From the NCBI RefSeq assembly GCF_050003625.1, contig NC_134399.1, positions 106,866,615 through 106,930,614 on the forward strand: a stretch of 64,000 bases of DNA, given 5' to 3'. Origin of the DNA: Haematobia irritans. Taxonomy: Eukaryota; Arthropoda; Insecta; Diptera; Muscidae. Under the pieces are notes generated by a model. That model saw only the letters and a list, made by a program, of their open reading frames with translations, did not search any database and was not told where the DNA came from. Both the position numbers and the translations under genes were made by a program. Below, one piece after another: positions 1 through 14,917 of this stretch (positions are counted from its first letter, which is position 1; the number at the start of each line of letters is the position of its first letter).

Positions 1-2
1 TG

Positions 3-2261
<2,259 letters not shown>

Positions 2262-2689
2262 TAAAAATTTTCCTCAACTTCTAGTCAAGTTAGTTATACA
2301 TTGTCAAAACCGTATCCACACATAAATATAGCAATTTATGTGCTAAATGTCATTTTGTTCTGTTGATTTTGTTTTTTTTATTGTCCTTTGTGTGTCCTTT
2401 CAACAAGTGAGATTCATCATGCCTAATGTTGCCATATCGAATGGCAACAAACTTGTAATAATATCGTAAATTGTAAGACCAAAATATTAATAGTATCAGA
2501 TGAAAATATAGTTTTATTTCATAAATACATGAAAAAATTCAAAAGAAATAAAAAACAAACGATTCCAAATGCCTTCACATTTAAAATCTTGATTGAATTA
2601 TGAACTTTGTTCAACGAGGAGAATCCCAAAGGGCAAAATGTGCGATATGCTTTTTTGTTTTAGGGTCCATCCTTTTTCAAGGCTGTAAA

Positions 2690-2965
2690 TGAAAATTATT
2701 TGATGGTCATCCTTAACTACGGACACCACAGGCATTCCAGCCGAATGTTCCGTTTACAATTGGACTTTCAAATGAAATTTTGGACCAATATTTACCATAT
2801 ATCGACTCAAGAATTTGTTAAATTGTATCATATCCAAACGATGTTTCGATTCATCAACTCGATGTTGATTTTGGTCAAAGATGAGCTCACTCGGCGCCCA
2901 TTTTGCATAGAACTTTCTTAATCTTCTAAAAACTTTAGAGGATATTAATTCATAATAATTTTGAG
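2690..2965 (-). pseudogene. Old mariner transposase fragment
   Basis: On the minus strand a 71-codon stretch (2969-2754) contains FYAKWAPSELIFDQNQHRVD and then an FLSRYM-like segment. This aligns by eye with the region before the first catalytic Asp of mariner transposases (compare [19 protein letters not shown] in the element at 39473). The frame breaks soon after, and no terminal repeats are visible. It lies 3' of RNF121. Confidence 0.7.
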
Positions 2966-3040
2966 TCAATAATCCTTTAGTTCAGGTTGACTTCACATCG
3001 ACTTCACTGCATCGGATCATCGTGGGAAACTTCTTTACTA

Positions 3041-3578
3041 CCCAGCAAAAAAAAGCGTCGCCAAAAAAGCAATGAAAATGTTCTTTTTGGATCCGGAAGT
3101 GGTGCAAAATTGACGCAGAAGCGATGACTTTAACATGGGCTTCTCATAGGACGGAAGTCCTCCATTTCAACAGCCGTTGCACTGAATTTACATCACTTCT
3201 TTAGGTGTGATCCGAATTCAATGTTTTGGATGTAAATTAAAAAATTCTGTAATATTTTGTCAAATAAATAATTTTTTATAATTTTTAATGGATTCTAACG
3301 CTTGTCGGAAACGTTTGAACTCAAATGTTGTCAAAAATCACAATTTTTTCAGATTGGATTTAGCATTTTTTCGACAAAATTTAAATGATTTGTACCATTT
3401 TATGAAACAAAAAAGTTAAAATTACCCATTAAAAGTATGAAAAAACCAAGTTATAAAAAATTGATATAAAATAACTTCCTGGGGAGTTAAAATAAAGAAC
3501 ATCATTTGGAGTGCATCTTCGCGAAGTGCTTTTAAAGTTATGCCTTTGGAAGAACTTCCAAATTTTTTTTCCTGGGAT
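3041..3578. mobile_element. Non-autonomous element with CCCAGCAAAAAAA-type ends
   Basis: The left end reads CCCAGCAAAAAAAAGCGTCG and the right end reads TTTTTTTTCCTGGGA, so the ends are imperfect inverted repeats. Internal blocks match, in inverted orientation, a second copy at 42564-43010: the stretch after GCGTCGCCAAAAAA, the CGTTTGAA region and the GTTGTGCC/AAGTT region. There is no coding potential. The class of the parent transposon is unknown. Confidence 0.6.
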
Positions 3579-4963
3579 ACTTATGTGGTCCGGATTTGAA
3601 GTTAACGGTTATTGTTAATTGATGAAAAGCAAAATTGGCGCTACGTGTATTTTAAAGCATGTTGTCGATATCGGGAATGACATTTTTCAGCAAAGATTCG
3701 AACAAGAAAACTACAACAATTCACGTGAGTAAATGATTTTTTCCATAATTTTTTGATTTTTCTGGGTCAGGATTTGGAAACTCAACCAATGTTTTTGTTA
3801 TAATATCAATATTTAATCAACAATTGAAATTATTTTTGTCTATTTTTCTTATTTGCTGGGAGATTGCAATGCCCCACTTCTTTATCTGTCTCATCAAAAC
3901 GATAATAATAAAAACAAATGATTTTCCATCTTTTGTAATTTTACTGTTTTATTAATAAAAATATTTTGTTGATATTGTCACTTGCTTTATCGTTTCATTA
4001 TTTCGTTTCATTTTTTATTACAATTTTTATGCAGTTACACCATAACATATAACAAACATCAAATTATAAAGCATAAATTTAAGGAATAAATAATATATGG
4101 TAGCCTTCGCAAAAGTCTACTTTTATTTGGAGTGCTAAAAAAATTAAAGAACTTTTCGCATATATCTACCGAAACAAGGCATAACTTTTTTTAGCTAATA
4201 ATTTTTATATGCATATATAACAACAAAAATGTTTTAAAAAAATTATTAGTATAAAAAATATAACTGACCCAATAAAATAAAACGAAGCAATTGTGTAACA
4301 ACTATGTATATATAAGTTATAACTATTTTAAATTGTTCTATATAAGAGTAATAATTCAATGTTCAACATTGTTTTAAACCATTTCTTGTTTTTTTTTTGT
4401 TTAGCCAAACTCAAGAGTATAGAGATAATTATTTTGTACATATGCATATGCAAAGATATCTAAAATTATAGGCACTGAAATAGGAGTTGCTTTTTGTTTT
4501 CGAAAAATGATTAAGATTTAACAAAGGCTACTTCTATGGTTAGGAAATAACGCAAAAATATAACAACAAATACATTCACATGTATATGCACACACCCTTG
4601 TATATACACATATATCGAATTATATTCGATTTAAATGTTTTTATCGCCAATGCAGTTTAATTATTTTTCAACTTGATCGGTTTTTCAACGTACATTTGTA
4701 TACTTTTATTATAATTTCTCAAAATTTATTATTTGGCGCATTTTTAAAGGCACTGTCACATTGGCTAAAGGGCCACACTACTATCAGTTATTGACGATCA
4801 CGAATTTCGAATATAACAGATTTGTATGTATGGATATACATTTTCATGCAATAGTTCTTTATATGTATATTATGTATGCGAATTTTTCTTCCGATAGTCG
4901 GATTAAACAAAAAAACAAACATAACTTGCCGTTAATAGTGTGTATGTGTGCGTGTTTATGGAA
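3579..4963. other. Intergenic, AT-rich; no gene seen
   Basis: This is the 3' flank shared by RNF121 and the convergent Ucp4A. It is very AT-rich, with short ATATAT and CATATG runs. I see no open coding segment supported by homology and no clear transposon ends. It probably includes the Ucp4A 3' UTR just left of 4964. Confidence 0.5.
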
Positions 4964-7900
4964 TTAATAGCTAGATGCACCAATCATTGTGCGTATTTGT
5001 TCAAATGATAGCCAAAATGTCAAAGACCATGGTGCCATACGTATCCAACAAGGCAAAAATCCCTTATAAAGAGCAGGGAATCCTTCTTTGTTTACCGTTT
5101 GGCGTAGACAGTCTATTGCTCCTCTGTACAAAAGTCCTCTGCAAATAAAAAATGTGGGATTATTAGAATTTCAGTAATATATTGAAAACAATGCAATTTA
5201 AAGAAAGAGGTCAATTGAAAAGTATCTGGTCCAAGTACTATAGTAAAACACATATTTTCATTTATTTCATCGGTTTTTATTTAGTAATTTTGTATAATAC
5301 GTTATGACAATACTTTTTTCCACCGCTTCTTAATTTTAATTTTCCAAGGCAGTGTCCAAAACTCATCATCCAGCCCAGTTTCAACTTCAACTTTGGCCTC
5401 AATAGGAAAGATTTTATCAATTCAAATAGAGGCCCTTTATACACAAGAAAGTAAAAATTAGAGTTGTGCGCGTGACACGCGTGATTCACACCTGAATCAC
5501 GTGAGTCGTGAACAAAATCCAAAGCAAGTCTCGTGAATGTGCGTGAATGGGACTAAAATAAATATGTCGTGCGTGATATAAATCGGTTCGCGAATGCGTG
5601 AAATAAAATCGGTTCGTGAATGTGCGTGAATAAATTTTCTGCAAAGTCGAGCTCACGAAAAAAATCAAGATTTAATTCATACTCGTATGAATTAACTGAA
5701 ATTAATTTAGCTCTCGAACTATATTCTATTTTTGAAGTTTGTTACCTTTGTTGATTTCCGTTTGGAAAATGTCGTGGGCTCGTGAATTTGGCGTGAATCA
5801 CGAGAATTGAATCGTGCGTGAACGTTAATCTTTAAAAGTAGTTCGTGCGCGAGTACTGGTTTTCATTTCGTGAATGTGCGTGAGTGGGATTGGCTACAAC
5901 ACGTATCGTGTGTGAGCGTGCGTGAATAAACATTTTGCTTCGTAAATGTGCGTGAGTGGAAGTAACATTTTAGTCACGCGCACACCTCTAGTAAAAACGC
6001 CGCTGAATTTTATTTCAATTTAAAGAAATAAATAAAATGTATGAGTTTTGCCTTTTTATATTTCGGTATTGGGCAACCCCAGTGTTGGAAACCAAAATCT
6101 CTATCGTAAAGCTTGACATTTTTGAGGTTATAGGTACTCGGAAGATTTTGACATGCGAGCGATATTTGCGTTGTTTACAGCAACTTAAAAGATTCATATC
6201 GCCGAAAAAATTTAATTAAATCGTACAACTTTCGACGTGGATTAAATCAACAACAGTGCATCGATGAACTTAATGCATTTTTTTTGGCGCCGAAACTCCC
6301 TCAAGAACCAGTGTTTATCGATAGTAAGGGGAATTCAACCGGTTTCGTAGTTCATTCCAAGACGAATTTCGGGAATGTCGTCCAAAATTAGTCATTGATA
6401 CAGCATCATTGTACGCCAACTGATATTGCAATATCGTCATGTGACCTATCGTGAGATTAAAACAACCCTAGGCATTAGATCCAGCATACATTCAATATTG
6501 CATGAACATTTGACCGTTAAAAAATTTTTCGCGTTGAATCCCACATATAGGTGTGCACATGCTCACGCACACTCACGACGGAACAATCTTATTCACGCAC
6601 ACGCACGATATTGTTTGGTAGGACTCACGTACAATCACGAAAAGAGAATTTGTACTCACGAACGAAAATGTCGTGGCTCACGAAAAATATCGTGACTCAC
6701 GGAAAATGTCGTGACTCACGAATAGTTTTACGTGTAATTTACTTTGGGGACGTGTTTGAAAACATGAATATGTTTAAAATCGAGAGTGTTATTGAACTCT
6801 TAACGTCCCTGGTGTCACTAAAATTGTAAATGAATTCAACTCGTGAGCGTTTTTGTCCGTTGGCGAGATTATTTTCTTCAGCGTATTTTTCCGAAATTCG
6901 TTACTCACGCACACTCACGATTACGATTTGATGGGTCATCCGCCATATAGTCCTGACTAGGCACCGAATGACTTTTATTCCCGTACATAAAAAATAAAAT
7001 GAGATTTCAACGTTTTTTTACACTTAAAGAATCGGTTGATGCGTTCAGAATGTATGTTTTGGAGAAACCTCAATCAGAGCGGCAAAAGTGCTTTGACAAT
7101 TGGCTAATTTGTATAGATCTTAATGAGCAATATTTTGAAAAACAATAAACCTATTTTCGAAATATAAAAGACAACCCTCATGCTCTCGGGAAAAAATTTA
7201 CGTAAATCGGTTCAATTATTTGGATTAGAAATTGTAGATCCATCAAGGTATCGAGGAATTGGGGAACATGGAATTCCCTATTTGTTTTTTACGTAATAAG
7301 AAAAAGCGCTCGGTCCTTTAGGGAGCACCTGGTGTATATGTAGAGAACTCCACCTACGCTCCTACTTTCCATTTCAAGTAAACCAGAAAACTCTCTGTTT
7401 TATCTGGATTAAAACTTTTTATATGTCAAATATAATGAGGTTATTTTATATTGGTGGTATATATGCTAGAAGTTACTCATAACAATACAAAGATTTAATT
7501 TCTAACCACTTGAAAGAATTAATCAGGGTCAAGTGGATTCAACATAAATATATTGAAGATAATTAAATATCGTAAAGATAAAGTTAATTTATTGGCAACA
7601 ACCATTCATAAACAATATCTGACCAATATGAATTAATTTATAGTTTCTAGCATTTTCTCATTTTGTAATAAAACATGATTGTTAAGCTAAAAAATTTGTC
7701 ACCATTTAGAGTTTTAATAAAATTAAAATTTCAAATTAATTATATACTATATACGATAATTTTGTTGATTACGAATCAATCACAAACTTTTTACGGCAAG
7801 AGGGAGTGGAAGCAAAAAAGAATCATATCAGACTCTAAGAGACCGTGCCTCCATTAAAGGCAAACTCACTTTATATTTCTTTTTTGTTTGTTTGTTTTTG

Positions 7901-10900
7901 ATAAGACCCCACGAAATATGTGAATGTGTGCTAATTGTTAAGGCACTAATCTTGACATATGAATTTCTATTATAGTGTAGTACAATTGTGTGTAGGTTAA
8001 AATTGGTGACATATTGATGGGTTCTGCGCAAATGATCTTATCAAGTATGGTATTGCAAAATAAACAAAAAATAAAGTCGAATAAAGAATTATAGAATGGG
8101 ACTGCAATGATATTGGGAAAGGTTTGGAGATATTTTTTGTCAAAAACCAACAAAAACTTGAAATTCAAATCTTATAAATACAAATCGACAATGTATCACA
8201 TATTTCATATTACTGGAGAACTCAAAAAGGGCCGCCTTTATTTTTGTGTAACGCTAAGAAAACCATTATGTTTTCAAGGTTATTTTTTATTTCGAAAAAA
8301 AGAATATATGTTGTTATACACTTCCTGCAATGAAATCCGCGGTCTGTTAATATGGAATCGTCCAATATTTCTCACTTTATACTGTGGAAGCTGTTTTCCG
8401 ATACCGAATTACGACCACATTGAAACACTTTAAAACATTTTATTGGTAACAGTAACAGAAAAGTCACTGTACACAGCATTTCTTTAAATCTCTGCGTGAT
8501 TTATCTTTCAAAACCAAGTGAAACCAGAGACCGATATTGAGTAATATCAAATCGAAGTTAAATATACCCTTTGGCAGAAATTTCGACAGTAGACAGATTT
8601 GATTAAAACCATAGTAAATTGTTTTCTTGTCATACTCTTACATCATATTGTGAGACTAAGTACCTATCAATAGGATTCATTGAACACAACACGTAAATTC
8701 AAAGTAAACATCAACACATATCCAAATTTTTGTAAGAACTGTACATACCTGCCCTTTTCGTCTGTGGGTTGATTCATAACTCTCGTCTTGACAACATCAG
8801 CAGGGGTACCTAGAAAAGCAGCAACGAATCCGGCACATACTGACGCCAATACATGTACCGTGTGACAATCGGGCATATGCAATTTGTTCATAATCAAATG
8901 TTTAATTGTGTCGTAAGTAGTCAAATCACCTAGAATTGAATTAAAATAGTTTGTGTTATATATATATTTCTTGTCCAATATTAGTTTTTGGTTCATAGTA
9001 CATTACCTAAATTTACCAATGCTGCTCGCTGAACATTAGGTATACTACCCTTCCACAGGCCCTTGATACCACCACGTCGCAGAATTTCTTTGAAAGCATG
9101 AGCAGTACTGTGTACACGTGGCGGTTCACCCATTAAACGGCGTTTACCTTCCATTTGTATTTGTACTTTTACTAAGTCAGCTGGAGATGCTAACCATTGA
9201 GCCAAACCACCAGAAGAAACACCGCATAGGGCTGATTTCCACACTGGCAAAGATACATTTTGTCCTTTTTCATTTTTGCCTAATTCTTTGCGCATGAAAT
9301 CGTATGTGCAAATTCGAACACCACTGAAACATGGAAAAAATAAATTATTCTTATAAAATTTATATTGCCAAAGGAGCTTAGGGAATATTGCATATTTTAA
9401 GATAAATTAATCATTTCTATACTTTTGCTATACATATATGCTTTTTTCCGCCATTCACAGAAAATCAATCAAGATAGAAACATTAAAATAATTAAGCCAA
9501 TGATTGAAATTTTTAAATTTTTTAATTAACAAATTATTTGATACAATTAACTTTTTAATCAAACTCGGAAGACTAAGCCAGTTAAAAAAAAATGTATAAT
9601 TTTTAATTAAAAATTTATTTCAAACATTAAATTTTTTAATCAAACTAAAAATATTAACCCCCGTTTTCATGAAGCTTCGTTAGTGCTACTATGGATATAT
9701 TTGTCACATTGCACTATGGATATATTTGTGACATTGCCTATGTATAAGCTAACCGTAGAGAATTATTTTCTGTTAACTGACAGTTAAAGTCTTACGGAAC
9801 TACATGAAAATTGCCGTAAGTTTTTTAAGATAGTAATTTAAAATAGTTACGTTTTTAATTAAAAAATTAATTGGGGATCACAATCAACAATAGTTAAATT
9901 TTTAATTGAATCATATAAAAAATTAATTGAAATTTGCTAATGAAATTAATTTTTTAATCAAGTATTTGTTATGCCCAATTAAAACTGTGATTGACACTAT
10001 CGTTTTCGTGATTGAGGACATTTTAATTAAAAAATGGATCAATTAATTTGGTGATTGAATCAGCAAAAAAAAATTATGTGAATTCCGAACATATTAGGAC
10101 AATTACTATATTTTCTGGTCTTTCATTAACCATGGATGATATTTTTTTCCTTTACATATTGATTTAGGAAAAATGAGTTGAGATTCTACTTCCGATTCTG
10201 CAAAACACCTTATATAGGGATGAGTGGAAAATGGTTTGGTATGGCAAGCGAATACACCTCGTTATTTGGATAGGTTGAATATTGTCAGTTTATTGAATGT
10301 ACGTAACAATGCTACATATGTATATATTGAAGGAATCTTTGTAACTTCAGTAACCGAGACATCAGCTTGCACGGCAAGTTCTTTAGACAGGTCAGATCTA
10401 GCGCTTTAGAAACTTTGTTGCTGTTTGATCGTATTGTCTACTTGAATTTAAGAAGATTGGAAAGAAAATCACGAATGCGAATCGTGAAAACAATATGTAT
10501 TCATAACAAAAAGGGTTTTTTTACTTTGAAGTATTCATTCTGAAAATCTGCCTTAAGAGGTTCGGATGCCAGGATCGATCGAGGAATATCACCTTATTGC
10601 CATCGCATTGTAACTATTTGTCAGAAAAGAATTTTAAAATTATGAACAAATGCTTACTAGTTTTTGCTCATAGTAGTATATTTATATATTGCGCTCATAT
10701 TATCTTACCTATAAACTACATGTCTGTATAGCGCCGGTGTAACACCTTGCCATAGTTTCAATGGTCCCTCTTCTCTAACTATACCAGCTGCGGTTGCTAT
10801 CATTCCACGATATTGAGCCTAAAAAGAGAAATGTTTTTATATTCTTTCGATCAATTTATTTTAATTAACTCTTAAATATATGACTGTGTATGCATGTTGC

Positions 10901-13900
10901 CAGTGTTGAATGAAGAATAAAAATAAATATAGTATCTACACTCTAAGAAAAAGGACTGCAAACATTTTCAAACATTGAGGATGATTGTTTGCAAAAAAGA
11001 GTAACGACATTTGGAAGATTTAAAGAGTGTTCAATCGTACACACAAAACAATTTCACGAAAATTTTTCCAATTAAAATTTTAATTGATATTTAAAAAATA
11101 TTCAATTAAAAATTTAATCGATTCGACAAATTTTTTAATTGAAACAAAAATCAATCACAAAAATAATAGTATCAATTAATTTTTTAATTGGATCAATTAA
11201 CTTTTTAATTGACTTTCAATTAATATTTTAATTGGTACTATCATTTCTGTGATTGAAGACATTTCAATTAAAAATTAATTGGATCAATTAATTTCGTGAT
11301 TGAATCAGATTTTTTTTTTGTGTGTAGAAATTACTCAGAGTTTTCTTTTATCTTGGCACAAAGAATAATTGAACTTTTGGAATGGAAAAAAGTCTACATT
11401 TCGACCTTTCCAAAACATGATTTGGTTGTACTATGTTCGGCTTTCCTTTTGAAAATCATTTTATTTTTGCGATTCCTTTTTCTAAAATAATGAAAATTAT
11501 TAATAAAAAAATATATTCTTTTTAAATCTTAAATAAATCTAGATGAAAAAGACAATGCGTATCAAAAATCTATTTCTGTAGGAAAAAAAATATAAAAAAT
11601 ATGTGAATTACCTTTTAATTGGAGAGGAATACTTTTGCTAGATTTCGCAAAATCATCAGGAATACTACAAATCTACCAAACAGTAAAAATCTACAATTTT
11701 TGTAGATATCTACCAACCGTGCTCAAAAAGCAGCAAAGAACAATGTCAGTAAAAAGTTAATGAAAAAATCCAAAAATATTTGTTTGAATTCTGTGTAACT
11801 CATAAAAAATGTTTATTAATGGTATGTAAATCCATTTTGAGTGAAAAACATTGAACAACTTTTACGCATTTTCACTGCATTTAAATTATTTACGAATTTC
11901 ATATTTAAATTTTTAAAAATTTAAACAAAAGTCAAAATGTCAACAATATGTTTTGACATTTTGCTGAGCCCTTGAAAGTCTCCTGATGAATTAAGTTTAC
12001 CGTATAAATAATTTTACCATATATACAAAAAAGTTAAGAAAACTTCAAGCCTACTTTTGTCATATAAATTCATTCCATAAACTATCAATAAATTGTTTTG
12101 CATATGGGCATTATTAATAAAATTTTCCTTTCAATCCAATGTCACCCAACATCAATATTAGTAGAAAGAAGAAAAGGAAGATAACAAATTAAAGACAAAT
12201 TGGAAATCATCGCCTTCTACAGAGTGCAGATAAACAACTGTGCTGTGAATTGACTTAGATGTCTATATATTTCTTGGTATATGTTAAAACTCGGTTTATT
12301 TTGAGATCATTTTGCAACTGTATCACGTGCTTGTTTTTCAATTATTTACTTATTTTGTATATCAACAAAGTATTGTTTTTAATTTGTTTTTATTTGTTCA
12401 TATGATTATAGGAAAATAATACGATATACTAATTCAACATTTATTAAGCTTATATTTTTAATATTGCAGATTTTTTTATTTATACTTTCTGTTTGAAAAG
12501 CATTAATAATTAGCTTGTTTATGTACATTAAGCGATGGTGAGTATATTAGCACAGACATTTTACAGGTGCGAACGAACTAGTTTCTTGGTAAACAATGCA
12601 CCTATAGGAATACCTTATTCAAATGAACTCGTAATAAAACAATATTTAAATGGAACTATCTGTTACTAACGGCATATCGGAGCCACCGTGGTGCAATGGT
12701 TAGCATACCCGCCTTGCATACACAAGGTCGTGAGTTCGATTCCTGCTTCGACCAAACACCATAAAAGTTTTTCAGCGGTGGATTATCCCACCTCAGTAAT
12801 GCTGGTGACATTTCTGAGGGTTTCAAAGCTTCTCTAAGTGGTTTCAATGCAATGTGGAACGCCGTTCGGACTCGGCTATAAAAAGGAGGTCCCTTGTCAT
12901 TGAGCTTAACATGGAATCGGGCAGCACTCAGTGATAAGAGAGAAGTTCACCAATGTGGTATCACAATGGACTGAATAGACAAGTCATTTCAGGCTAGAAT
13001 CGCCAGATCTTATAACTGTCTCCCTACTAATTTAAAGGACTTCTCGATTTCTGATTCGACATATCGTAAAAGATTACTCGATCATCTTGGATCACCTGCA
13101 TGAAGCTTATCCAAACTCGAGTTAGTAGTGCTGCTTTGTTGTGCTTGTTTGAGTAAATAATATTTTCTTATTTTGCCTTTTTTCAATCATGAACTAAAAA
13201 TGTTTTGTCATATTTCATTTTTTTATATTTTTTTTATCATATTATTAATTATAATTGTCATATTTCATTTTTTGTCATATTATTAATTAATCTATTTTAT
13301 ACCTCATATATGTAATTATACTTTTTATATACTCGCATATATTTTCACATTGTCATAACTTCAATTATACTTTAGTCACGGTTAGTAGTCCATTGTAATT
13401 TACATAAATTGGCCGCTATGTGGCTTAAAATTACATAATGAAAATAAAATAAAATAAAATAAAATAAATAAAATAAATAAATAGTCTAAGTGAGCCTGAT
13501 ATATCGGGCTGCCACCTAACCTAACCTAACCTAACGGCATATCGAGTCGAAATGTATGGGCGTACTGATATATGGTATATAATATTATTTTGATAGTATA
13601 AAATTTTGATACATATATAAAAATGTCTCGAAGATATCTTGATATAACACCCATAAATGACTAAAATTGCTATTTTAATTCAATTTAAAATTTTTGTTTT
13701 AACCAGAGAATAGTTTTTGATTTTATTGAAAAAGATTGAAGCTTGGTAATTTCCAAATGAACTTTCCCATTTAAATATTCCTCCATAACTTTTTCACTTC
13801 GGTAACGTTATTGATATTTTCAAAGATAACCAAATGGTATTACATTTCTGAGATAATAGGTAGCCATCTTATCTTAGGTATTTAGCTTTTATAGACATAG

Positions 13901-14917
13901 TATTTTATTTATTACAATACCGTTTTTCGTTTTGCTCCTTCGATGTTTTATAAAGCTAATCACACGCCGTTGTATAGAGCTTCAGTTCCGAAGTTGACCG
14001 GGAAAGATTTATGCTAAATTTTATGATATTTGATCTGTACGCTATTTTAATGGCCTGTTTCTCATGCTCCGCTTAATACTTAAACGGAAGATAGACCACT
14101 GGCTAGTAATTTTTTTGTGTGGGATTAGCTGTTTTACCGAACGATAAATAACACTGTGACGCAAAATTCAACTTTTTGATTCCAAACAAAAAATCACTTA
14201 TCCCAGCCGAAAGTACGAATTCTCGATGAGAGGAGTAAAGTAATTTTTGCATTTTTCTAGATTGGTTGCCGTTCGTCTTTTATGAGCCTCTAAAGTTTTG
14301 TCGCCAAATTCGATTTTGTGCAAATTTTTTTTTGAAATTTTCGTTTGGCCATAGTTCGAAAAATGTTGTGAATTCGTTATGCTGAATTCACAGCACAGGA
14401 AATATTTATCTTAGTCAGTTATCACCTGCGGTATGAACGTAAGAAACTGGCTGTCGCTATACCTAACCTAAACTAATCAAATACTATCAGCATAACGATT
14501 TTCTATATGTTATCAATGATTGTGTTAAGACCATCTGGAAGCCAACCATAATGATTTTTTTTTTCACCAAGATCACATGTCTTTCTTATGGTATAGTCAC
14601 ACATATATCAATAATTTTTTTCTCACCTGTGGATTGGCCTTGCCCACAGCATTGGTTGCAGCTTGATGCCGGGCTGCTTCTCCCTGAATTTGCAATCTAG
14701 TTTTTGTTAAATCCAGAGGATATGTTACTAATTCAGCATTGGCTGCACCGACAACAGACACAATGTATGTACATGCAAAACTATCAGCAAAAGAGATGAC
14801 GGGTCTAAGTTGATTACGGGCACCAACAGTAGCAGTAGGTGATGCATTTGGATCGGTGGCGGGAGGTGGCGTTACAGCGGCAGTGTTTGCTGGTACGGTC
14901 TGTTTTTGGCTTTGCAT
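4964..14917 (-). CDS. Ucp4A: Mitochondrial uncoupling protein 4A (SLC25 carrier)
   Basis: This is an inner-mitochondrial-membrane carrier of the UCP4/SLC25A27 group, linked in other insects to mild uncoupling and neuronal or metabolic control. Exons on the minus strand: 14917-14627, 10818-10709, 9323-9007, 8929-8749 and 5138-4964. Lengths sum to 1074 nt, giving 357 aa, a normal size for the family. The three carrier repeats are visible by their signatures [28 protein letters not shown] and [14 protein letters not shown]. The protein ends [13 protein letters not shown]. The Met at 14917 opens a Pro/Ala/Thr-rich N-terminus ([11 protein letters not shown]), as expected for UCP4A. Introns 1 and 4 are 3.8 and 3.6 kb and packed with repeats (SINE, mariner remnant, CGTGA arrays). 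Confidence 0.96.
5462..5990. repeat. CGTGA-rich degenerate array (plus orientation)
   Basis: This block in Ucp4A intron 4 has repeated variants of CGTGAATGTGCGTGAA, irregularly spaced with AT-rich filler. The CGTG density is far above the surroundings. It has no coding sense. The same motif in reverse complement fills 6553-6925, and a further plus-orientation block lies at 55345-55560. Confidence 0.75.
6225..7148 (+). pseudogene. Decayed mariner transposase split by a TCACG array
   Basis: Two separated coding remnants belong to one mariner-type transposase. The 5' piece (about 6225-6550) contains [19 protein letters not shown] and then [14 protein letters not shown] and [11 protein letters not shown]. 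The 3' piece (about 6935-7148) contains the [10 protein letters not shown] region, [12 protein letters not shown] and ending FEKQ. The middle, including most catalytic motifs, is replaced by the TCACG-rich block. Frameshifts and stops are present. This differs from the irritans-type element at 39473. It lies inside Ucp4A intron 4. Confidence 0.8.
6553..6925. repeat. TCACG-rich array interrupting the mariner remnant
   Basis: Repeated CACGCACACTCACG-like units, the reverse complement of the 5462-5990 block. It begins inside the mariner remnant just after its LTVKK region and ends just before the remnant resumes, so it behaves like a discrete insertion. Confidence 0.7.
9480..10080. repeat. CAATTAAAAA-rich inverted-repeat element
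   Basis: AT-rich DNA in Ucp4A intron 3 built from alternating AATTAAAA and TTTTAATT blocks, with a middle segment containing the twice-repeated TATGGATATATTTGT. It carries the family hallmark GTGATTGA...TATCATTTTCGTGATTGA. Relatives lie at 11038, 24200, 35990 and 53760. No coding content. Confidence 0.6.
11038..11327. mobile_element. Near-complete CAATTAAAAA-family MITE
   Basis: The element starts ACACACAAAACAATTTC and ends GATTTTTTTTTTGTGTGT, giving short inverted ends. The interior is a chain of CAATTAAAA/TTTTAATTG blocks with GTGATTGAAGACATT. It is the clearest copy of this family in the window and lies in Ucp4A intron 1, about 220 bp upstream of exon 2 on the minus strand. Confidence 0.6.
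12160..12291. mobile_element. Fragment of hAT-like MITE (CATAGACCAAG family)
   Basis: The sequence from AGAAAAGGAAGATAAC through GTGCTGTGAATTGACTTAGATGTC to CTTGGTATATG matches the 3' half of the element fully preserved at 49352-49703. The 5' half is missing. Confidence 0.55.
12680..13533 (+). mobile_element. tRNA-derived SINE, full length, interrupted
   Basis: The head carries a box A-like TGGTGCAATGGTTAGCAT, an anticodon-arm-like CCTTGCATACACAAGG and a box B-like GAGTTCGATTCC. The body contains AGTAATGCTGGTGACATTTC and GGCTATAAAAAGGAGG, and the tail is CCTAACCTAACCTAAC. An 11-bp target duplication, ACGGCATATCG, flanks it (12669-12679 and 13534-13544). A retrotransposon fragment of about 510 bp splits the SINE body near 12978. 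It lies in Ucp4A intron 1. The tRNA of origin was not determined. Confidence 0.88.
12979..13490 (+). mobile_element. 5'-truncated non-LTR retrotransposon inside the SINE
   Basis: This insertion begins with a coding-like stretch ([18 protein letters not shown]) resembling the C-terminal tail of Jockey/CR1-type reverse transcriptase proteins. About 350 bp of AT-rich 3' UTR follow, and it ends in (AAAATA)n. AATAG is present at both borders, consistent with a short target duplication. The order of events is SINE first, then this element. Confidence 0.7.

Noticed and set aside
8107..8433. 108-codon plus-strand gene in Ucp4A intron 4
   Set aside because: Composition follows AT-rich intron DNA, no motif is visible, and no splice partner was found.
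12690..12760. tRNA gene
   Set aside because: Box A and box B are present, but the arms do not pair into a proper cloverleaf. The same sequence continues into a shared body and tail at 48331, so it is a SINE head.
13436..13490. Plain microsatellite (AAAATA)n
   Set aside because: It is the tail of the non-LTR fragment inserted in the SINE, not an independent repeat.
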